NCBI GenBank assembly: GCA_000257205.1
Contig: AEZC01000134.1
Coordinates: forward strand, 1 to 64,000
Direction of reading: 5' to 3'
Length of the DNA stretch: 64,000 nt
DNA from: Vibrio ordalii ATCC 33509
Lineage (GTDB): Bacteria > Pseudomonadota > Gammaproteobacteria > Enterobacterales > Vibrionaceae
Shown: positions 47,204 to 55,875 of the stretch, piece after piece
Numbering within the stretch: the stretch's first letter is position 1
Layout: the number at the start of each line of letters is the position of its first letter
Program-made: the position numbers and the translations under genes
The notes under the pieces: model-generated
Seen by the model: only the letters and a program-made list of their open reading frames with translations
The model's database searches: none
Told to the model about the DNA's origin: nothing

Positions 47204-48561
47204 GATTCTGGGCGGCTCTTTTTATTACGTGGGCTTCTGCGGCGGCGTACATTCGGCTTGTTACTTGCGCCACTTTCCAAATCATTTGCCATCGCTTGGC
47301 GCATATCTCGCCCGGCGCTTTCAAACGTTGTCCACCAGTCAGCCAGCTTCTTAGTCTCTCCGCCTTCGATCTCGCCACGCATTTGTAGAAAATCAAAACC
47401 CGCTCGGAATTTGTTGAGCTCCATAAGGCGGAAGGCGCGTTTCCCATTGCGACGTGGTAAGCGCAACTGCAATTGCCAAATTTCGCGAATTGTCGCGGTA
47501 TGACGACGAGGTATGGCAAGGGTTTTCACCACTTGGTCAAGGATGAGGTTACTCGCTTCCATGACGGCGTCGTAATAGGCGAAATTACGCTGCTGCATTA
47601 ACGCATCAGCCAGTTTCACCGTCGGGTACCAGAACATGGCAGCAAACATGAAGGCTGGGTTGATGCGTTTACCTTCTTCAATACGCAGGTCGGTTGAATC
47701 TAAGACCAGATCCAACATCTGTTCTGTGTGCGAGTCGTAGTCTGGAGTGAACTCTTGAGCTATCACAGGGAACAACTGCTGGAACAGGTTGTACTCACGC
47801 ATTAAGTGGTAGGTTTCTAAACCGTGGCCAGTTTGCAGCATCTTTAGCGATTCTTCGTACAAACGTGCCGCAGGAATATCTTGCAGTAAAGGAGCAAGAT
47901 GTTCGATTGGGTCGGCTGTTTCTTCTTCGATATCGAAATCGAGCTTGGCCGCAAAACGAATCGCACGCAACATGCGCACTGGGTCTTCACGGTAGCGCGT
48001 TTCAGGATCGCCAATTAAGCGGATGAGCTTATCTTCTAAGTCGTCCATGCCGCCAGCATAATCATGAATGCTGTAATCACCGATGTTGTAATACATGGCG
48101 TTAATCGTGAAGTCCCGGCGTTCAGCATCTTCATCAATAGTGCCGTAGACGTTATCACGCAGCAGCATACCCGCTTCAGATTGTGCTGAGACGTTTTGGC
48201 TCGGCTCTTGATGGTGTCCACGGAAAGTCGCCACTTCCACTACGTCGCGGCCAAACATGATGTGCGCTAAGCGAAAGCGACGGCCGATCAAGCGGCAGTT
48301 GCGAAACTGTTGGCGTATTTGCTCTGGTGTGGCATTAGTGGCGATATCAAAATCTTTTGGTGTCTCACCTAATAGTAGGTCGCGTACTCCACCACCGACT
48401 AAATAGGCGTCAAAACCTGCGCCATGAAGTCGGTATAGCACCTTGAGCGCATTATCGCTGATTTGCTTGCGCGAAATATTGTGTTCATCACGAGTGATAA
48501 TATTTAGAGCTAAGTCTTGGTAAACGCGATTTTCGCGTGGTGTATAGTCGTTTTTATTCAT
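47200..48561 (-). CDS. pcnB: Poly(A) polymerase I
   Basis: PcnB adds poly(A) tails to RNA 3' ends and so promotes their decay. The 453-residue protein has the class II nucleotidyltransferase motif VGGGVRDLLLGETPKDFDIATN with the catalytic Asp pair, and RRDFTINAMYYN. It ends in a basic Arg/Lys tail ([15 protein letters not shown]) like the E. coli enzyme. I chose ATG 48561 (MNKNDYTP). In-frame ATG codons at 48567 and further upstream are possible, and no strong ribosome binding site decides between them. Confidence 0.94.
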   Translation of the reverse strand: MNKNDYTPRENRVYQDLALNIITRDEHNISRKQISDNALKVLYRLHGAGFDAYLVGGGVRDLLLGETPKDFDIATNATPEQIRQQFRNCRLIGRRFRLAHIMFGRDVVEVATFRGHHQEPSQNVSAQSEAGMLLRDNVYGTIDEDAERRDFTINAMYYNIGDYSIHDYAGGMDDLEDKLIRLIGDPETRYREDPVRMLRAIRFAAKLDFDIEEETADPIEHLAPLLQDIPAARLYEESLKMLQTGHGLETYHLMREYNLFQQLFPVIAQEFTPDYDSHTEQMLDLVLDSTDLRIEEGKRINPAFMFAAMFWYPTVKLADALMQQRNFAYYDAVMEASNLILDQVVKTLAIPRRHTATIREIWQLQLRLPRRNGKRAFRLMELNKFRAGFDFLQMRGEIEGGETKKLADWWTTFESAGRDMRQAMANDLESGASNKPNVRRRRSPRNKKSRPES

Positions 48562-48668
48562 GTGCATCTGGCAATAATTGGTTTTTGCCAACCTTGCTTT
48601 GGTTATTTAAAGTGCCCGTTCGGGACGATTTTGCGGCTAATCATAGCGTAAGGATAGCCTTTTGAGAA

Positions 48669-49538
48669 TCACGGTGTGATCTCGGTCTCCCGAGGGAGTT
48701 GTTCAACGTGCCAATTCTGACTGCCCCAAAAGATAATTTCATCGATGGAAGCGTCGCTAATCTCTTGTTTTATCTCAAACCCTAAAAAGCGCATTGCCTT
48801 AAGCAAGGTAGGTTTAGGATTTTGAATATCAATGGCAGTGGCATGATTCTGTTTGGATAATTTATTGCCATTACCATCCATCGCGAGCGGCAGGTGAAGG
48901 TAGCTTACCGGAGTTTTATGTAAGCAATGATACAAGCTGATTTGTCGTCCTGTTGGTTCAATTAAATCGGCTCCCCGCACCACTTCCGTCACTCCTTGAT
49001 CGATATCATCAAGCACTACGGCAAGATTATAAGCAAATAAACCGTCACGTCGCTTAATGATGAAGTCTTCCTGTGCTAATGCTTTAGGAATGTGAATTTC
49101 GCCATGTTTTTGATCGAAAAATGACTCTACCGGTGTATCAACACGCAACCTAACCGCGCAATCTTCGGTTAATGTTGGTTTTTTATAGCGGCATGTACCG
49201 GGATAAAAGCCACCCATCTGTTTAATTTGTTTACGCGTGCAATCACAATAATAGGCTTGCCCTGATTCAAGCCAAGCCTCAATTTTATCTTGGTATAAAG
49301 AGTGGCGCTGGCTTTGATAAACCACCTCGCCATCCCAATGCAAACCATAGGCATCGATGGCTTGAAGGATCAGAGTGTCCGATCCCGGCATCTCTCTTGG
49401 AGGATCTAAATCTTCGATGCGAACTAGCCACTTACCTTGCTGTGATTTTGCTTGAAAGTAGCTACCAAGTGCAGCGATCAAAGAACCAAAATGAAGTGGG
49501 CCTGAAGGTGATGGGGCAAATCGGCCAATATAGTGCAT
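48669..49538 (-). CDS. gluQ: Glutamyl-Q tRNA(Asp) synthetase
   Basis: GluQ-RS (YadB) activates glutamate and attaches it to the queuosine base of tRNA-Asp. The 289-residue protein is a truncated glutamyl-tRNA synthetase without an anticodon domain. It shows FAPSPSGPLHFGSL (HIGH motif), a zinc site CDC...C in the DCTRKQIKQMGGFYPGTC region, and GNKLSKQNHA (KMSKS motif). It follows dksA, as in many proteobacteria, with an intergenic terminator that partly separates them. Confidence 0.96.
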   Translation of the reverse strand: MHYIGRFAPSPSGPLHFGSLIAALGSYFQAKSQQGKWLVRIEDLDPPREMPGSDTLILQAIDAYGLHWDGEVVYQSQRHSLYQDKIEAWLESGQAYYCDCTRKQIKQMGGFYPGTCRYKKPTLTEDCAVRLRVDTPVESFFDQKHGEIHIPKALAQEDFIIKRRDGLFAYNLAVVLDDIDQGVTEVVRGADLIEPTGRQISLYHCLHKTPVSYLHLPLAMDGNGNKLSKQNHATAIDIQNPKPTLLKAMRFLGFEIKQEISDASIDEIIFWGSQNWHVEQLPRETEITP

Positions 49539-49583
49539 TGCGATTCATCCAAGTTACAAGTTATTTGGGTATCGAGTGAAAAC

Positions 49584-49612
49584 AAAAAGGGAGCTTTAGC
49601 TCCCTTTTTTAA
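49584..49612 (-). terminator. Terminator between dksA and gluQ
   Basis: An 11-base perfect stem AAAAAGGGAGC/GCTCCCTTTTT with TTTA loop lies directly after dksA on the minus strand. It should limit read-through from abundant dksA transcription into gluQ. Confidence 0.88.
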
Positions 49613-49630
49613 CACAAACAAAAGCTAAGA

Positions 49631-50077
49631 TTAACCTTGCATCTGTTTTTCTTTAAGTTCGGCTAGCGTTTTGCAGTCAATGCAAAGGTCTGCCGTTGGG
49701 CGAGCCTCTAATCGACGAACACCGATTTCAACGCCACAAGATTCACAAAAACCAAAATCATCTTCTTCAATTTTGCTTAATGTTTTTTCAATTTTCTTGA
49801 TCAAACGACGTTCACGGTCACGGTTACGCAATTCCAAGCTGAATTCTTCTTCTTGAGAAGCGCGATCAACGGGATCGGGAAAGTTTGCCGCTTCATCTTG
49901 CATATGGTGAACGGTACGTTCAACTTCTTCACGAAGTTGGTTGCGCCAAGCACTTAAAATTTTTGTAAAGTGAGTTATTTGCTCAGGTGACATATATTCT
50001 TCACCTGGCTTTTCCTGATACGGCTCAACGCCTGCAATGGCTAGGATGCCTATCGCTTTTTTCTTCAATTCTGGCAT
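49631..50077 (-). CDS. dksA: RNA polymerase-binding transcription factor DksA
   Basis: DksA enters the secondary channel of RNA polymerase and, with ppGpp, adjusts rRNA and amino acid promoters. The 148-residue protein has the long coiled coil with acidic tip ([12 protein letters not shown] region) and the C-terminal zinc finger CESCG ... CIDC. The first residues, [21 protein letters not shown], and the length fit the gammaproteobacterial family. Confidence 0.98.
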   Translation of the reverse strand: MPELKKKAIGILAIAGVEPYQEKPGEEYMSPEQITHFTKILSAWRNQLREEVERTVHHMQDEAANFPDPVDRASQEEEFSLELRNRDRERRLIKKIEKTLSKIEEDDFGFCESCGVEIGVRRLEARPTADLCIDCKTLAELKEKQMQG

Positions 50078-50216
50078 GCAGCATCTCCTACTAACACCTA
50101 GTCAGCTGCGCGAGCAGCTAATTTTAGGCGGGTATCTATAGCAAAAAGATCTATAGGAGGCAAACACTCAATCGTAAACTTATTGTCAATGTGAACGCGC
50201 CATCAATTTTTTGTCG

Positions 50217-50957
50217 CTAATGGGCGAATTCTACAGTGTTAACGAGCTTGATTTCATTCCTTGAAAGTACAGCCTTGTAGCACAGTACTTCCACTCCTTC
50301 TTTTTGCGCTTGTTTCAATAATAGTGAATAGTTTGCGTCTATATGGAGTGCAGGCGAGACTTTTTCAATCCCTGAATGCAAAACAGCAAACAAAAGTACT
50401 GCTCTGCTTCCATTTTTTGCCATTTCCGTTAATTCACGCAAATGCTTTTGTCCACGCGTTGTGACGGTATCGGGGAAATAACCTTGTCCTGAATTGCAGG
50501 CGATATCGTCGAGTGGAGAGTAGCGCTCATCCAATAAGGTGACGCTTTTTACTTCTATATAGCACTTAGGTTTGGATGGTGATTTGAGCAAGATATCAAT
50601 TCGGCTATTTTCTTGGCCGTAGCGCACTTCAGTTTGTAATTGCTCATAGCCTTGCAGCTCTTTGATGATGCCGTTTTGAATCGCTTCTACCGCCAGCGTA
50701 TTCGCCCGAGCCGTATTGACGAAAATGCAGTGGCCTTGCTGGGTTTCAGTCAGCTCCCAACTGTGTGGGTATTTACGTTTAGGGTTGTCTGAGGTGGAGA
50801 ACCAGACACGATTACCCGCCTCGGCGCAGCCCGTCATCGCGCCAGTATTGGCGCAGTGAATAGTCTCTTGTTGACCATCGGCAAACTCAATGTCGGCCAA
50901 AAAACGCTTGTAGCGTTTGAGTAAGGTCGCGGATCGAAGTGGAGGATTGAACTGCAT
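50217..50957 (-). CDS. sfsA: SfsA family protein (sugar fermentation stimulation)
   Basis: The 246-residue protein belongs to the SfsA family, which has an OB-like domain and a nuclease-like fold with EVKSVTLLD and a preceding RIDILL. The E. coli protein was found as a stimulator of maltose genes, but its biochemical role is unsettled. Conserved [16 protein letters not shown] segment is present as [15 protein letters not shown]. It sits next to dksA, as in E. coli, and is divergent from hrpB. Confidence 0.95.
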   Translation of the reverse strand: MQFNPPLRSATLLKRYKRFLADIEFADGQQETIHCANTGAMTGCAEAGNRVWFSTSDNPKRKYPHSWELTETQQGHCIFVNTARANTLAVEAIQNGIIKELQGYEQLQTEVRYGQENSRIDILLKSPSKPKCYIEVKSVTLLDERYSPLDDIACNSGQGYFPDTVTTRGQKHLRELTEMAKNGSRAVLLFAVLHSGIEKVSPALHIDANYSLLLKQAQKEGVEVLCYKAVLSRNEIKLVNTVEFAH

Positions 50958-51012
50958 TTATCTACTGTTTTTATGTACAATGTTGCCGCCATTTAACCAT
51001 AAGGATTGCACA

Positions 51013-53481
51013 TTGTCACAATTGCCCATTCAAGCTGTGATGCCCGAGCTGCTGGCGGGAGTACAAGCTCACCCACAGATGATTGTCAAAGCCGCTCCCG
51101 GTGCGGGTAAGTCGACCCATTTCCCGTTACAGCTATTAAAAGCGCAATTATTCACGGGTAAGATCATCATGCTTGAACCGCGTCGTTTGGCGGCGCGCAG
51201 TATTGCTTGCTATTTAGCGCAGCAATTAGGTGAGAGTGTTGGGCAAACCGTCGGCTATCGTATGCGTGGTGAGAGTAAAGTCAGCGCAGCGACGCAGCTT
51301 GAAATTGTGACAGAAGGGATCATGACACGTATGATCCAAACCGATCCTGAGTTAAGCGGAATCGATCTCTTGATCTTCGATGAGTATCACGAGCGGAGCA
51401 TTCACGCGGATACGGCTCTCGCATTAAGTTTGGAAGTGCAATCAGCGCTGCGAGAAGATCTTAAAATCGTCGTAATGTCGGCAACCTTAGATCAACTGGC
51501 ACTGCAGTCATTATTACCCCAAGCGCTTTATGTGCAATCTGAAGGACGCGCTTATCCGGTTGAAGTGCGCTATGCACCGCTGCGAGCCAATGATTATCTT
51601 GTGCCGACGATGAGCAAACAGATTGAAGGCTTGATGCGAGCTGAAAGTGGCTCTCTGCTGGCTTTTTTACCTGGCGTTTCAGCCATTAAACAGCTTGAAC
51701 AGCAGCTCGCACACTTAGCCGATGAGTTTGATATTTGTCCTTTATACGGGCAGTTGAGTCTACAAGCGCAGCAAAAAGCGATTGCGCCTGCAGTAGCAGG
51801 CAAACGGAAAATTGTGCTAGCGACTAATATTGCCGAAACATCGCTGACCATTGAGGGGATACGCTTAGTGGTGGATGCAGGGCTAGAGCGGATAGCGAAG
51901 TTTGATCTTAAAACGGGCATCACTCGTTTAGAGCAAGTGAAAATTGCCCAGTCATCGGCGCAGCAACGCACGGGGCGCGCCGGACGCCTAGAACCCGGCA
52001 TCTGTTTACGCCTTTACAGCGAAGCACAATATAAGCAGCAACCCCAAGTGCCGAGCGCGGAAATATTGCACAGTGACTTAGCTCCTTTAGCGATGGAGCT
52101 TGCGCAGTGGGGTGTGGTGTCGGTCAACGATTTGCCTTGGCTGGATACTCCACCACCAGCAGCGATGCAGCAAGCTTGGAGTCTATTGCATACGCTTGGT
52201 TTGATGGACAGCAAACAGCAGCTCAGCGCATTGGGTAAAAAAGCGCAGTCACTCGCTGTGGAACCAAGGCTGGTGAGTATGTTGCTCAAAGCCCATCAAA
52301 CGAGTGATTCAATGCTAAATACGGCGCTCGCTGTGACCGCTTTATTAGAAGAGCCTGAGCGTAATGTGCTGGATTTACAACATAGCTTAATGCGTTGGCA
52401 GCAAGCGACTCACCCTAAAACACAAAACCTACATCAGCGTGCCACGACGCTTGCGCGCGCACTCGGTGGCCAATTTCAGCTAACACAAGTGGATGAATCA
52501 TTGTTGGCGTTAGTGCTGAGTTTGGCTTTTCCCGATCGCATTGCCCAGCGTCGCAGCGAGTCGCAACGGGGGCAGTTTTTACTGGCGAATGGTCACGGCG
52601 CGCAAATGCGTGACGATGAACGTCTCGCGGGCGCGCACTATTTAGTGGTGGTGGATTTAATGCGCAGCGGTTCACAAGCGAGCCAAATCTTTGTTGCGAC
52701 AGAGTTGGATATTGATGCACTGCAAGCCCATTTTTCGGAGCTATTTAGTACGCAAGAACGAGTCGATTGGGATGAGAAAGCAGGGAAACTGTGCGCGGAA
52801 AAGCTAACCCTGTGCGGTAAATTGATCATTGAGCGTGAAGCGCTGCCAGAGCCTGCTCATGAAAAAATGACGCAAGCCTTGCTCAATTATGTCCGTCGCA
52901 AGGGGCTATCGGTATTACAGTGGAGCGAAGCGGCGAGCGCTTTATTAACGCGCATACGTTGTGCTGCGCAATGGCTACCAGAAGCGGCGTGGCCTGCTGT
53001 CGAGGAACAAGCGCTGCTTGATGATCTTGAGGTTTGGTTAGCCCCCTATTTAGTCGGAGTAAAATCGGTCAAAGCGTTAGCAAAAGTACCGATTTTTGAT
53101 GCGCTCAATGCCTATTTAGGTTGGCCATTAAACCAAGAAATTGATCGCTGGCTTCCAACTCACCACCCGCTACCGACAGGTAATCGAGCCGCCATTCGCT
53201 ATCAACTGGGCGCGGAGCCGATGTTGTCGGTTCGTATGCAGGAGATGTTTGGCGAGCAAGATTCCCCCACCATCGCTCAAGGGCGCAAAAAAGTGGTGAT
53301 GGAACTGCTCTCACCTGCGCAGCGGCCTTTGCAGGTGACTCAAGATCTCGCCGGTTTCTGGCAGGGTGCTTATAAAGAAGTACAAAAAGAGATGAAAGGG
53401 CGTTACCCAAAACACGTTTGGCCTGATGATCCTGCCAACCACATAGCGACGACGAAAACTAAGCGGCAATTAGCACAATGA
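51013..53481 (+). CDS. hrpB: ATP-dependent RNA helicase HrpB
   Basis: HrpB is a DEAH-type RNA helicase of uncertain cellular role. The 822-residue protein has Walker A APGAGKST near residue 31, DEYHER (motif II), SAT (motif III), a helicase C domain with TNIAETSLTIEGI and QRTGRAGR, and the HrpB C-terminal domain. I chose TTG 51013 (MSQLPIQAVMPELL) because AAGGA lies 7 bases before it and it matches the E. coli N-terminus. ATG 50980 would add 11 residues. It overlaps mrcB by four bases. Confidence 0.94.
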   Translation: MSQLPIQAVMPELLAGVQAHPQMIVKAAPGAGKSTHFPLQLLKAQLFTGKIIMLEPRRLAARSIACYLAQQLGESVGQTVGYRMRGESKVSAATQLEIVTEGIMTRMIQTDPELSGIDLLIFDEYHERSIHADTALALSLEVQSALREDLKIVVMSATLDQLALQSLLPQALYVQSEGRAYPVEVRYAPLRANDYLVPTMSKQIEGLMRAESGSLLAFLPGVSAIKQLEQQLAHLADEFDICPLYGQLSLQAQQKAIAPAVAGKRKIVLATNIAETSLTIEGIRLVVDAGLERIAKFDLKTGITRLEQVKIAQSSAQQRTGRAGRLEPGICLRLYSEAQYKQQPQVPSAEILHSDLAPLAMELAQWGVVSVNDLPWLDTPPPAAMQQAWSLLHTLGLMDSKQQLSALGKKAQSLAVEPRLVSMLLKAHQTSDSMLNTALAVTALLEEPERNVLDLQHSLMRWQQATHPKTQNLHQRATTLARALGGQFQLTQVDESLLALVLSLAFPDRIAQRRSESQRGQFLLANGHGAQMRDDERLAGAHYLVVVDLMRSGSQASQIFVATELDIDALQAHFSELFSTQERVDWDEKAGKLCAEKLTLCGKLIIEREALPEPAHEKMTQALLNYVRRKGLSVLQWSEAASALLTRIRCAAQWLPEAAWPAVEEQALLDDLEVWLAPYLVGVKSVKALAKVPIFDALNAYLGWPLNQEIDRWLPTHHPLPTGNRAAIRYQLGAEPMLSVRMQEMFGEQDSPTIAQGRKKVVMELLSPAQRPLQVTQDLAGFWQGAYKEVQKEMKGRYPKHVWPDDPANHIATTKTKRQLAQ

Positions 53482-55826
53482 CAACCCAGAAAAAGCCTAC
53501 GGGCACTCAAAAAAATAGCGTAAAAAAACCTTCACGTCGCCCGGCCAAGAAGCCCTCATCGCCACGCAAAGCATGGTGGAAAATTGTGTGGGGTATTGGC
53601 TGGAAACTGAGCCTTGCACTGGCCGCGGTGCTGTTGTTCGTTGGTATTTACTTAAATAGCGTGGTCAAACAACGCTTCGAAGGCCAGCTTTTTGATTTAC
53701 CGACCGTCGTGTATGCGCGCATTTTGAATTTAGCACCCGGTGATGACATCCCGTTGCAAGAGCTGCGCAATGAGCTTGATGTACTCAACTATCGCAAAGT
53801 GAACCAGCCACGCTATGCTGGCGAGTACTCTTCATCATCAAGCAAAATTGAGATCATCCGCCGCCCTTTTGAGTTTGCCGATGGCCCTGAGCCTGACCGC
53901 CATGTGATGCTCCATTTTAATGACAGCGGTTTAGTTCGTATCCAATCTCTTGAGCAAAAAGGGGATTTAGGTTACTTGCGTATTGAGCCCAAAATGCTCG
54001 GCATGCTTGAAAAAGGCAACGATGAGCAGCGGCTATTTTTACGTCGTGATCAGTTTCCTGAAGTGATGGTGGATGCGTTGCTTGCGACCGAAGATCGCTA
54101 TTTTTATCAACATGATGGCATCTCTCCATTTGCGATTGCCCGTGCTTTAGTGGCCAACATTAAGGCTGGGCGCACTGTGCAAGGCGGCAGCACGTTAACT
54201 CAACAGCTGGCAAAAAATATTTTCTTATCCAGCGATCGAACCTTATGGCGTAAAGTGCGTGAAGCTTATATGGCGCTCATTATCGACTATCGCTACAGCA
54301 AAGATCGCATTTTAGAAGCCTACTTAAACGAGGTCTATTTAGGGCAAAGTGGCGGTGAGGCGATTCACGGTTTCGGCCTCGCCTCACGGCTTTATTTCGG
54401 TCAACCATTGCAAGAATTGCGTATTGATCAACTAGCGTTGTTGGTGGGCATGGTTAAAGGGCCTTCTTATTATAACCCGGCGCGTTACCCTGAACGTGCT
54501 AAAGAGCGTCGCGACTTGGTTTTAAAGCTGATGATGCAGCAAGATATTTTGACGGCTAAACAGTTTGAACAAGCGGCCAGTCGACCGTTAGATGTGCAAA
54601 AGCATCCTCACATTGCCAGCCGCCAGCCAGCGTATTTTCAGCAGTTAAAAATTGAACTGAAAGAGAAAGTGGGCGACGCCTTCAAAGCGGATACTGGCTT
54701 GCGCGTTTTTACCTCGCTCGATCCTGTTTCGCAAGCCAAATTGGAGCTGGCGATTGATCGACAAATTCCAGTGCTTTCCAAAACAGCGGGGAAAAACTTA
54801 GAAGCGGCGGCGATTGCTGTTGATCGAACCAGTGGTGAAATCCGTGCCATGGTTGGCGGTAAACAGACCGGTTATGACGGCTTTAACCGAGCTTTAAATG
54901 CAAGCCGTCCTATCGGCTCGTTAGTCAAACCAGCGGTCTATCTCACCGCACTCGCACAGCCAGATAAATATAACTTAGCCAGCACGCTTATCGATAAACC
55001 CATCACACTCAAAGGGAACAAAGGCGAAGTGTGGTCACCGCGCAATTTTGATCGTCAGTTCCGTGGTGAAGTGCCGCTGTATCTCGCGTTGGCCAAATCA
55101 CTGAATGTGCCTACGGTACAATTGGGCATGCAGCTTGGAATTGAACAAGTTTCTGACACTTTGGTGCGGCTTGGTGTCAACAAAGAGGAGATCCGTCCTG
55201 TACCGTCGATGTTTCTTGGCGCGTTCTCTCTGACGCCTTATCAAGTGGCGCAGATGTACCAAACCTTAACCAACTCGGGTAAAAAAGCGCCCTTATCGGC
55301 GCTGCGCTCGGTATTGGATTTAGAGGGCAATGTGCTCTATCAATCGATTCCCAAAGTATCCCAAGCCGTTGAGCAGCAAGCGGCGTGGCTTACCACTTAT
55401 GCGATGAAGCGAGGAGTACTTGAAGGGACTGGGCGCTATCTCAATAACCAGTTCGCTTGGGCAGCATTGGCGGGGAAAACTGGCACCACTAACGATAGCC
55501 GCGACAGTTGGTTTGTCGGCGTCGATGGTCGTGAAGTTACCACGGTTTGGCTTGGCCGCGATGATAATCAGCCGATCAAACTTACGGGTTCGAGCGGTGC
55601 ATTACGGGTGTACGCGGAATATTTACAACATCGGATCCCGGAAAAATTACTTCTTCCTTGGCCGCAAGGCATTACTACAATTGGCTTTAAAACCAGTTCC
55701 GAAGGGGAATTAGTCCAAGACTGCCACAACGAATTTAAACTGCCCATGTGGGATAAAAACGGCGCATTGAAACAGGGCTGTGATAAACAACCGGGGCAAT
55801 GGTTAAAAAATCTCTTTCAGTGGTAG
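53478..55826 (+). CDS. mrcB: Penicillin-binding protein 1b
   Basis: PBP1b is the bifunctional peptidoglycan synthase of cell elongation and division, with a glycosyltransferase and a transpeptidase domain. The 782-residue protein has a basic cytoplasmic N-terminus, one membrane anchor (about residues 35-56), a UB2H domain for the LpoB activator, GT51 motifs ATEDRYFYQHDG and GGSTLTQQLAKN, and transpeptidase motifs SLVK (near 481), SLN, and KTGTTN. All catalytic signatures are present. Its ATG overlaps the hrpB stop. Confidence 0.97.
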   Translation: MTTQKKPTGTQKNSVKKPSRRPAKKPSSPRKAWWKIVWGIGWKLSLALAAVLLFVGIYLNSVVKQRFEGQLFDLPTVVYARILNLAPGDDIPLQELRNELDVLNYRKVNQPRYAGEYSSSSSKIEIIRRPFEFADGPEPDRHVMLHFNDSGLVRIQSLEQKGDLGYLRIEPKMLGMLEKGNDEQRLFLRRDQFPEVMVDALLATEDRYFYQHDGISPFAIARALVANIKAGRTVQGGSTLTQQLAKNIFLSSDRTLWRKVREAYMALIIDYRYSKDRILEAYLNEVYLGQSGGEAIHGFGLASRLYFGQPLQELRIDQLALLVGMVKGPSYYNPARYPERAKERRDLVLKLMMQQDILTAKQFEQAASRPLDVQKHPHIASRQPAYFQQLKIELKEKVGDAFKADTGLRVFTSLDPVSQAKLELAIDRQIPVLSKTAGKNLEAAAIAVDRTSGEIRAMVGGKQTGYDGFNRALNASRPIGSLVKPAVYLTALAQPDKYNLASTLIDKPITLKGNKGEVWSPRNFDRQFRGEVPLYLALAKSLNVPTVQLGMQLGIEQVSDTLVRLGVNKEEIRPVPSMFLGAFSLTPYQVAQMYQTLTNSGKKAPLSALRSVLDLEGNVLYQSIPKVSQAVEQQAAWLTTYAMKRGVLEGTGRYLNNQFAWAALAGKTGTTNDSRDSWFVGVDGREVTTVWLGRDDNQPIKLTGSSGALRVYAEYLQHRIPEKLLLPWPQGITTIGFKTSSEGELVQDCHNEFKLPMWDKNGALKQGCDKQPGQWLKNLFQW

Positions 55827-55875
55827 CGGGGTGAGTTTATAGTAAATTGATTTTAAAGGGATTTAAGGAAGAGTC